From: Prevotella sp.
GTDB taxonomy: Bacteria > Bacteroidota > Bacteroidia > Bacteroidales > Bacteroidaceae
Direction of reading: 5' to 3'
Assembly (NCBI GenBank): GCA_003483565.1
Contig: DMYZ01000253.1
Span: 1-5,784 of the forward strand
DNA length: 5,784 nt
Shown here: positions 1-5,784 of the stretch, piece after piece
Layout: each line of letters opens with the position of its first letter
How positions within the stretch are numbered: position 1 is the first letter of the stretch
Translations under genes and position numbers: made by a program
The notes under the pieces: model-generated
Database searches by the model: none
What the model saw: only the letters and a program-made list of their open reading frames with translations
Told to the model about the DNA's origin: nothing

Positions 1-2131
1 GATATCCTATATTTTCATACTTTTTTGCCAACGCTCCACCATTATTTTGCAGTTGAATATAAGGAGGATTGCCAATTATAATATCGAAACCATCCCTAAT
101 ACCAAACATCCATTCCGGGTCAAAGAACGATGATACTTCATTTTGATCATAAGGATTCCATTTTACCAGTTGTATAGCATTTTCAGGCTTGGTCCAACTA
201 TCAGTAAGCAATTTTGCAAGCTCTTGCCGAAGCTGCCCATCCCTTTTTCGTAAGGCAATCTTCCGTCCCGCCGTTTTAGCCTGAAAATGTTCATGTCGCA
301 CTTGTTTCAATTCTTTCACAGTTTCTTCTATACGTGGATTTTCAAAAAGATTATACGATTTTGGGTTATTAATTTTAAGAAGAGTATCAGCAGAAACAAA
401 TTTAGTTTCCAAGTTTGGTAGAGTAGGCATTCCAAAATTAGGTTTTGTATTATCTCTTTCACATTCACAGATAAGTGAAATAAAAAACCTCAGTTTAGTT
501 ATCTGAACAGCAATACTTTGAATATCACTTCCATAGATGCAATTTTCAATAGTATAAAGTTTCAGATTATAAGTATCTTCTGGATCTCTCAATTTCTGCC
601 TAATGCCAACAATTCTGTTTAACATACCCATAGGAAAAGCACCAGAGCCACATGCAGGATCGAGAATCTTTACGGCCTGTAACTTCCTAATGATCTTTTG
701 ATATTCATCACTTTTTGACTCGTCATAGATAAAATCCTCGCGAAATAAGGAACGCACAGTATTATCGTCTCCCAAATAACGAATTAAGCTTTCATCTACC
801 ATATAATTAACAACTTCACGCGGAGTATAAAATGATCCACTTAGATTACGTGCAGTTTCTTTGGTTTCAGGATTATATGCCCCTAAAAGGTTTTCAAATA
901 CTTTACCTAAGAGCTCAGGATCAAGAGCTATCTGTTGCTCCTCAGGTGTATTTTCCTCAACTGTAAAATTATATCTATTTAGAATAGGAAATAATCCCTT
1001 CTCCGGATCAAAGAAAAAGATGTTTGGTACAATAGCTCTATTACGGAATCTTCCATCTGCAAACCGCTTATCATTTCGACTAAAACCATCATAATTAAAA
1101 GCAATGTCTACTCCATCTATAGTTTTTGTCTTATCAAGGCACTCAAACAATCCGCCATTGAGAAACGGAATTTCGGAGAACAATCTCACTACTTGCTGCT
1201 CATTAATACTAAACATATCGTCATAGCGATAAAGCGTTTTAATGTCTTTTTTAACTGCATGAGCAAAACCTCTTAAATTGCCATCTTCGTCTTTTATGGC
1301 CCTATTTAATGTAGCAAAAAAAAGATTTTGTAAAATCGCATTATAGTAATTGCCATTCTTTTTGTCTTGTGGATTAAAGTCAATTAGAATTTTTGTCAAA
1401 TACTTTATATCAAATAAACGGTCTGGTACTAATCCTTTCTGCTTAATAAACCATACAAACATAATACGAGTAATCATACGGATGATTTTGGTTTCAATAC
1501 CCTCACGATCATCATCTTCCACCTTAGTACAGTTAGGAAACGTAATACCAGAGTCTTCAGCCACAGCCCAAGAATACCAGTTAAAAAGTTCATTGTAGAA
1601 CTGTTTAGTAAGCACCTCTACAGAAAAAGCTTGAGTCACATCATTTAAAGTCTGCGAACTCTCACGCAAGGTATTAAATTGATCAATTGCTGTACGACAT
1701 CCACGACCTTCACCCAAAACGTATGTATATCGTCGAGTATTAGTAGATATTCTTTCATACTTTCCATCTTTAAATGAATAAGTCTCACTGACATACGAAA
1801 ATCGAAGTATGCTCTCGCTTTGCTTATAGCAGAACATAAAAGCTCCTGCAAAGCCACTGTTACGCCATTCAGGAACGAGCAAGTTACGAATACCGACCCT
1901 GTTACGTTCAATATCAACATGTTGATTTAGTTGCACTTCGTAGATAGCTATGCATTGATTATCAGCTAACGTGATACGTCCAATATAATAAGCATTAAAA
2001 GCTATATTGCAATTAACTTCAACTGGTGTAGGTACTTTGAAGAATTTAGCCTTATCCTTAAAAATGTCGTAAAGTAACTTCTCCCACGCTACACGATTGT
2101 ATTTTGATTCTATAACTGGTCTATAATTCAT
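1..2131 (-). CDS. Eco57I/PglX-type N6-adenine DNA methyltransferase, 3' end cut off by the window edge
   Basis: This is the first 710 codons of a large DNA methyltransferase; translation stays open to the left edge, so the C-terminus is missing. Seen in the sequence: residues 431-445 read SGSFYTPREVVNYMV, the motif X-like segment of this family. DPACGSGAF (491-499) is motif I, which binds S-adenosylmethionine. IIIGNPPY (684-691) is motif IV, whose NPPY marks amino-group methylation, in this family of adenine N6. A helical block around 205-240, FLNGGLFE (323-330) and LLGKVFENLL (407-416) also resemble the Eco57I/PglX class. Residues about 40-150 form a mixed segment that could be a degenerate nuclease fold (YEVQL, 64-68). 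Family members usually exceed 1000 residues, and the target-recognition part follows NPPY, so specificity cannot be read here. The ATG at 2131 is the first possible start, because an in-frame TAA lies two codons upstream; no Shine-Dalgarno sequence precedes it. It follows the helicase gene by 173 bases on the same strand. By inference it provides self-marking for a restriction-like system; a type IIG enzyme or BREX PglX are alternatives. Confidence 0.93.
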   Translation of the reverse strand, partial: MNYRPVIESKYNRVAWEKLLYDIFKDKAKFFKVPTPVEVNCNIAFNAYYIGRITLADNQCIAIYEVQLNQHVDIERNRVGIRNLLVPEWRNSGFAGAFMFCYKQSESILRFSYVSETYSFKDGKYERISTNTRRYTYVLGEGRGCRTAIDQFNTLRESSQTLNDVTQAFSVEVLTKQFYNELFNWYSWAVAEDSGITFPNCTKVEDDDREGIETKIIRMITRIMFVWFIKQKGLVPDRLFDIKYLTKILIDFNPQDKKNGNYYNAILQNLFFATLNRAIKDEDGNLRGFAHAVKKDIKTLYRYDDMFSINEQQVVRLFSEIPFLNGGLFECLDKTKTIDGVDIAFNYDGFSRNDKRFADGRFRNRAIVPNIFFFDPEKGLFPILNRYNFTVEENTPEEQQIALDPELLGKVFENLLGAYNPETKETARNLSGSFYTPREVVNYMVDESLIRYLGDDNTVRSLFREDFIYDESKSDEYQKIIRKLQAVKILDPACGSGAFPMGMLNRIVGIRQKLRDPEDTYNLKLYTIENCIYGSDIQSIAVQITKLRFFISLICECERDNTKPNFGMPTLPNLETKFVSADTLLKINNPKSYNLFENPRIEETVKELKQVRHEHFQAKTAGRKIALRKRDGQLRQELAKLLTDSWTKPENAIQLVKWNPYDQNEVSSFFDPEWMFGIRDGFDIIIGNPPYIQLQNNGGALAKKYENIGY

Positions 2132-2137
2132 AATTTT

Positions 2138-2179
2138 TTATTTTATTATTATCTTCTTTGTTTTTTCACTCAGAAGCAT
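2138..2179 (-). CDS. Possible 13-residue leader ORF just before the methyltransferase gene
   Basis: A tiny ORF encodes MLLSEKTKKIIIK and stops six bases before the methyltransferase ATG. Unlike either large gene, it is preceded by an AAGGA (2187-2191 on the plus-strand numbering) at seven bases from its ATG, a good ribosome-binding spacing. It could allow ribosomes to reinitiate on the methyltransferase start and so couple or limit its translation. The peptide is lysine-rich and resembles nothing I recognise. In AT-rich DNA such an ORF easily arises by chance. Confidence 0.2.
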   Translation of the reverse strand: MLLSEKTKKIIIK

Positions 2180-2233
2180 TCTATATTCCTTTTAACACAC
2201 AATCACGTCTCTACACTATGTAGATATATCAAA

Positions 2234-2272
2234 TCATGGCTAAGCATTACGCACTAACTAATGCACACATGA
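2234..2272. other. Possible stem-loop in the helicase-methyltransferase spacer
   Basis: TCATG (2234-2238) can pair with CATGA (2268-2272), and inside it GCATTA (2244-2249) pairs with TAATGC (2259-2264) around a nine-base loop. An asymmetric internal loop of five and three bases separates the two stems. No T-tract follows on the minus strand, so it does not look like an intrinsic terminator and read-through into the methyltransferase gene is expected. It could be an mRNA processing or stability element, or an operator for a second promoter. Confidence 0.3.
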
Positions 2273-2304
2273 GCTTTGTATCTATACTATATCATTCATT
2301 TTTC

Positions 2305-5300
2305 TTATTTGAAAGATTCTGATAAAATAATTTTAGGTTCAGATTCCGGCTGTTTGCGTCGCTCTTCTTCTGCAACAAAATAATCTGTATATTTTTTTGC
2401 CATAAAAATAATCTCATTAAGTGCATCATCATGAGAAAGTAGTCCTTTGCGAAGCTGCTTACTCATACGTTGCAAGCGCTTTGGGAGGTAAGTAATAACG
2501 CCATCCCTAACCAAAGACTGTAACTGAACTATAAGTAATCGTGTATTGCTATCTTGGATTTCGATTAAAAATGTATTTAATATCTGGATTGCAGTTCCAA
2601 CCTGTGCCCCCATTAGATTCTTTGTATTCTGAATTAAATCCCCATTAGTAATTTGTTGATTAATAGTATTCTTAAATGTACGACAAGCCTTATTTACATG
2701 CTCATGATGATTTTCAATCCTTTCCACCGATTGTTCTGTTTTCTCAGCCTTAAAGAAGTTCAATGCTTCTAAAGAAGATAATTCCTTAATCGAATTATCA
2801 GAAGCACGAAAGAAAGCCTTACGAAAATTAGTTTTTAAAAAGACCAAAGTATCTCCACTTAAAGTAATTCCATTATAGATCTTAGTCTTTCTACCACAAC
2901 GACTGCGAAGTGACAACCGATGAATACGATTATATTCCTTTCGATCATTGTAATAAAGGTCTCTCAACTCTTCATAAAATTGCATCTCTTCATTCACTTC
3001 CTCAATAGCAACATGTTCATTAAAAAGTTTATCAAAAGTATTAAGAACCTCTTTAGTAGAATATATCTGATTATCCTCGCCAAAGGTCGTTTGAAATGTT
3101 TGAATCTTAGACAAAGCTGTACGATTAAGTCTAATTTCCTCATCACCTTGACTGGATGGATAAAATACATAGTTATAAATATGCTTAGAAACAGAGCCAA
3201 TACGATTAACACGTCCAATACGCTGCATCAACTTTGTAGAGTTCCATGGCGTATCATAGTTGACAATCACATTAGAACGATGAAGATTAATTCCTTCTGC
3301 TAAAGCATCAGTGGTTAAAAGAATATTATAATCATTTTTCTTATCCTTATAATTTGCATCAAAATTCTCACGTATAGTTTTAAATTTTTTAACACGATTA
3401 TTTGAGGAAATAACAAGTACATCATTTCTGTTAATGCGTTTTGAGAGGTAATTCACTGTATCAAGCGATTCTGAAAACACTACTAATTTTTGGCCTGGAT
3501 TCATTGACTTATTGAAAAATTCATGTTTTAACAAGTCATTAAAACAATCAAATTTAGAATCGTCTTGATCAGTAACATCCTTCCAATCAGAAATCATCTT
3601 ATTGATAACAACTTGATCTTTCTTTAAATTTTCAACAAACTCAGGTCTAAAGTCCTCTGGAACAAAAACTTTATCCTTAGGATTTTCTTCAGCCTTCTTA
3701 TTCAGTCTCTCTTCTATTTCATCGTCAGACAACCCCAATTTATAAAAATGATTAATATCCATATCAGGAGCAATAAACACTTTTCCTTTGGCAAACATAT
3801 TGATCATATTCTGATTAGCCTGACGAAAATTATCAAGAGAAACCTTAAAAGCATAAAAACTGCTCTCCAATCGTTTTACTAAACCCGTCTTGCGTATATT
3901 AGCTAATGATTTTGAAACAGTCTCTGCATTATCATAAAGACCTTCTGATTTCTCAAGCCTCAATCCAGCAATGGCCTGATAACGAGCATATGATACATCC
4001 GTTATCAAATGATAAACAGTCTCTTTAAATAGACCGGCCAAGTGTTCGTTCAATTCATATTGTTTCTCTTGTGGACGTTCAACTATTGGGAAGTCACTTA
4101 TATCTTTATTATAACGGGGGATACTTTTTATATCAGAACGAGTACGACGTACTGTAACAGGTTTAATAATTTTTTCTCGCACTCGCTCAGCCAGTCGCTT
4201 ATATTCTTTCATATCATATTCTGGATTACGTCTTAACTGCTTAAATTTTTGGTTCAATTGACTAAATGATGAAGTAAGGTTTGGGATGCCATCAATAGTG
4301 CAGCGTCGTGGATCCTGAAAGAGAAGTAATTCATTATAAATATCCATCGGTGTATTGTTCATGGGAGTCGCAGAAATCAAAATAACCTTTTTCTTATAAC
4401 CTTTTATATTACCAATATTAATACGGGGCATCTTACAAATTTCCTGTAGTTGTTCAAAGGCTCCTGTTGTATGATTACGAAACTTATGGGCCTCATCAAC
4501 AAGCACAAGATCATATTCATCAGCATTCCAATAGTCATAATTTTCATCATCAAGCACTTTATTCAAACTACCATTACTAACAAACTTTGTGTACTTATCT
4601 ATACCAAAATCATGAAAGGTGGTTTTCCAGTTTTGTTCTACAGCAGGTGGATAAACTATTAATATTTTCGTGTTCTCTTTACCATTCTCAATAAGAAACT
4701 TCTTAGCTATCATCGTAGCTATAACCGTTTTACCAAGTCCTACGACATCTGCTAAGAAAAACCCATCATATTTAAGCAACTTCTCATAGCCTTCATTTAC
4801 TGCATCAATCTGATAGTCATATTTAGCATATCCTTCTGGTAACTCATAAAGATCATTATTATCCTCATTCTTCACACGATCGCCAAAATATTCCATCAGC
4901 ATCTTAATATAGAGCTCATAAGGAGTAACGTCTCCCTTAAGATAAGTTGAATCAATAACAGTTTGAATATCCGTTGCTTCTATAGGACAATCTTTAGCTT
5001 CTTCCCATAATTGACTAAATTCATCCATAGCAAACTTTACATCCTCATTTTCATTCAACATCACATTAAATTCATATTGAATATTATGAGAAACACCCAG
5101 ACCATTACCCGTTAGATTACTTGAGCCAGTAATAACAGCAGCATTCAGCGTGTGTTCATTAAAACCATTCGGATAAAGAATATATATCTTTGCATGTATC
5201 TTCTTGCTTGGATGTGCACGAAGTTCAAGCTTTCCATTAATAATATCTTGAAGCAATTGCATGATACCATTTTCTACCTTTTTTGAATAAGATGAATTTT

Positions 5301-5592
5301 CTATATCCTTGCGGAAATTGCTAAGATAGTCTTCCTTAACTGCGCCGGGATTTCCAAAAAACAATTGCCCTATATTAGCAGCATTAGCAATATACTTATC
5401 GACATCGATACCTATCAATATTCTGACTTTATCAACACCTTTCAAAAATGGTCGTAATTCAAAATAGCCAGAAGACCGCAAAAAACCAACAACAGCGTCC
5501 AAGTTCTTAACTAGTGGATTATTATCAAGTACACCTTCAAACTTTTTAATGAGTGTATTACCATTCCTGTTTGTAAAAAATTTAGTACTCAT
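2305..5592 (-). CDS. PLD-nuclease / SNF2-family helicase fusion protein
   Basis: A complete 1095-residue protein, probably a cytoplasmic DNA translocase with its own nuclease. Residues about 1-190 look like a PLD-family nuclease domain: a hydrophobic start (LDAVVGFLRSSGYFEL, 31-46), then HAK (H133, K135), GSSNLTGNGL (156-165, with N159) and YEF (E174). The motor follows. Motif I is DVVGLGKT (282-289), Ia is LIVYPPAVEQNW (311-322), II is DEAH (366-369) and III is SAT (407-409). VRRTRSD (481-487) is typical of SNF2 proteins. The second RecA lobe has KLVVFSES (702-709), TTDALAEGINL (760-770) and QRIGRVNRIGS (790-800). A long, mostly helical insertion lies between the lobes (about 500-690). The C-terminal 230 residues match no domain I can name. 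The ATG at 5592 is the first in-frame start, since an in-frame TAA lies inside the upstream promoter box. It is probably co-transcribed with the methyltransferase gene downstream. The role in defence, cutting unmodified DNA, is inferred. It could instead be a DISARM DrmD-like helicase with an added PLD domain. Confidence 0.95.
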   Translation of the reverse strand: MSTKFFTNRNGNTLIKKFEGVLDNNPLVKNLDAVVGFLRSSGYFELRPFLKGVDKVRILIGIDVDKYIANAANIGQLFFGNPGAVKEDYLSNFRKDIENSSYSKKVENGIMQLLQDIINGKLELRAHPSKKIHAKIYILYPNGFNEHTLNAAVITGSSNLTGNGLGVSHNIQYEFNVMLNENEDVKFAMDEFSQLWEEAKDCPIEATDIQTVIDSTYLKGDVTPYELYIKMLMEYFGDRVKNEDNNDLYELPEGYAKYDYQIDAVNEGYEKLLKYDGFFLADVVGLGKTVIATMIAKKFLIENGKENTKILIVYPPAVEQNWKTTFHDFGIDKYTKFVSNGSLNKVLDDENYDYWNADEYDLVLVDEAHKFRNHTTGAFEQLQEICKMPRINIGNIKGYKKKVILISATPMNNTPMDIYNELLLFQDPRRCTIDGIPNLTSSFSQLNQKFKQLRRNPEYDMKEYKRLAERVREKIIKPVTVRRTRSDIKSIPRYNKDISDFPIVERPQEKQYELNEHLAGLFKETVYHLITDVSYARYQAIAGLRLEKSEGLYDNAETVSKSLANIRKTGLVKRLESSFYAFKVSLDNFRQANQNMINMFAKGKVFIAPDMDINHFYKLGLSDDEIEERLNKKAEENPKDKVFVPEDFRPEFVENLKKDQVVINKMISDWKDVTDQDDSKFDCFNDLLKHEFFNKSMNPGQKLVVFSESLDTVNYLSKRINRNDVLVISSNNRVKKFKTIRENFDANYKDKKNDYNILLTTDALAEGINLHRSNVIVNYDTPWNSTKLMQRIGRVNRIGSVSKHIYNYVFYPSSQGDEEIRLNRTALSKIQTFQTTFGEDNQIYSTKEVLNTFDKLFNEHVAIEEVNEEMQFYEELRDLYYNDRKEYNRIHRLSLRSRCGRKTKIYNGITLSGDTLVFLKTNFRKAFFRASDNSIKELSSLEALNFFKAEKTEQSVERIENHHEHVNKACRTFKNTINQQITNGDLIQNTKNLMGAQVGTAIQILNTFLIEIQDSNTRLLIVQLQSLVRDGVITYLPKRLQRMSKQLRKGLLSHDDALNEIIFMAKKYTDYFVAEEERRKQPESEPKIILSESFK

Positions 5593-5632
5593 CGATTTAT
5601 CTTTAGTATTAGGAGGATTTAGCCTGCAATTG

Positions 5633-5640
5633 CAAATTTA
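5633..5640 (-). promoter_or_regulatory. Candidate Bacteroidota-type -7 promoter box for the helicase-methyltransferase unit
   Basis: On the minus strand these bases read TAAATTTG, an exact match to the Bacteroidota -7 consensus TAnnTTTG. About 19-21 bases further upstream, near 5659-5664, the sequence is CTTTTT-like, only a weak match to the -33 TTTG element. Transcription would start near 5626 and leave a leader of about 35 bases before the helicase ATG. That leader has no Shine-Dalgarno sequence on the coding strand. The box is short and the region AT-rich, so a chance match is possible, but the spacing to the gene is right. Confidence 0.5.
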
Positions 5641-5661
5641 TATAATAAATTCGAGAAAAAG

Positions 5662-5677
5662 CCTATAAATAAATAGG
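5662..5677. repeat. Short perfect inverted repeat at the -33 side of the candidate promoter
   Basis: CCTAT (5662-5666) and ATAGG (5673-5677) are perfect inverted repeats separated by six A/T bases. The repeat overlaps or abuts the position expected for the -33 element, which would suit an operator. The arms are only five bases long and AT-rich, so the repeat may be coincidental. No regulator gene is visible. Confidence 0.3.
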
Positions 5678-5683
5678 AAAATT

Positions 5684-5700
5684 AGCTAAAACAGCTAAAA
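5684..5700. repeat. Two tandem copies of an 8-base word upstream of the promoter
   Basis: AGCTAAAA occurs at 5684-5691 and again at 5693-5700, separated by one C, giving a period of nine bases. The copies sit just upstream of the candidate -33 region of the helicase promoter. They could be binding half-sites or an upstream A-rich element; two short copies are weak evidence. Confidence 0.35.
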
Positions 5701-5726
5701 TATCAAAACTTTTAAGAAAGTTGATA
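5701..5726. other. Imperfect AT-rich hairpin upstream of the operon
   Basis: TATC (5701-5704) pairs with GATA (5723-5726), and AACTTT (5707-5712) pairs with AAAGTT (5717-5722). The loop is TAAG and two unpaired A bases bulge on one side. Read on the minus strand, the stem is followed by ATTTTAG, so it could be a weak terminator for a gene entering from the right. It could equally be an operator or part of an AT-rich upstream region. The stem has only three G-C pairs, which argues against a strong intrinsic terminator. Confidence 0.3.
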
Positions 5727-5784
5727 ATTTCTAAAATTCGATTCTTTTGCATGATGAACCTTACTTTTTCTCTTTTGTATCCTA

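Noticed and set aside
1645..1920. Minus-strand open frame of 91 codons inside the methyltransferase region, and plus-strand frames at 861-1094 and 1350-1598.
   Set aside because: They overlap the methyltransferase in other frames; the true frame is open from 2131 to the window edge and carries the family motifs.
2234..2272. The spacer stem-loop as an intrinsic terminator separating the two genes.
   Set aside because: The stem is interrupted and no run of T follows it on the minus strand.
2920..3303. Plus-strand open frame of 127 codons, and smaller plus-strand frames near 4042-4236 and 4450-4662.
   Set aside because: They lie antisense within the well-supported helicase gene, have low-complexity hydrophobic translations and no motifs; they are shadows.
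5663..5782. Open frame on the minus strand entering from the right edge and ending at a TAG at 5663-5665, containing MQKNRILEIINFLKSF.
   Set aside because: Only 39 codons are visible, with no recognisable motif, and such a length can occur by chance in AT-rich DNA. It could be the end of an upstream gene, which only flanking sequence would show.
5751..5784. Plus-strand ATG near the right edge reading MMNLTFSLLYP.
   Set aside because: Eleven codons cannot be judged and no ribosome site precedes it; the plus-strand AGGAGGA at 5611 is far too distant.
1..5784. CRISPR array, tRNA, insertion sequence or invertible-segment repeats.
   Set aside because: No regularly spaced repeats, cloverleaf, transposase or recombinase coding sequence, or long flanking inverted repeats were seen.

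Overview
The window looks like a fragment of a bacterial defence (restriction-modification-like) locus, probably from a member of the Bacteroidota such as a Bacteroides, Prevotella or Parabacteroides relative. The evidence for that lineage is indirect: the DNA is AT-rich, both main genes lack a clear Shine-Dalgarno sequence at their starts, and a perfect match to the Bacteroidota -7 promoter box (TAnnTTTG) lies just upstream of the first gene. The species cannot be told from this sequence.

Layout, read along the minus strand from the right. Positions 5593-5784 form a non-coding upstream region with a candidate promoter, two inverted repeats and a short tandem repeat. Positions 5592-2305 hold a complete 1095-residue protein that joins an N-terminal phospholipase D (PLD)-type nuclease domain to an SNF2-family helicase/translocase motor. 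A 173-base spacer (2304-2132) follows, with no convincing terminator, a possible stem-loop and a possible 13-codon leader ORF. From 2131 to the left edge runs the first 710 codons of a large Eco57I/PglX-type N6-adenine DNA methyltransferase. Its S-adenosylmethionine-binding motif (DPACGSGAF) and catalytic NPPY motif are inside the window. Its target-recognition region and stop codon lie beyond the left edge.

The two genes have the same orientation and are probably one transcription unit, helicase first. The most economical reading is that the methyltransferase marks host DNA, while the helicase protein translocates on unmarked DNA and cuts it with its PLD domain. The pairing recalls the SNF2 helicase and adenine methylase of class 1 DISARM, the PglX enzyme of BREX and the single-chain type ISP restriction enzymes. 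It is not an exact match to any of these within the visible sequence. No tRNA, rRNA, CRISPR array, insertion sequence or integrase is visible. Other long open frames on both strands overlap these two genes and are treated as shadows.
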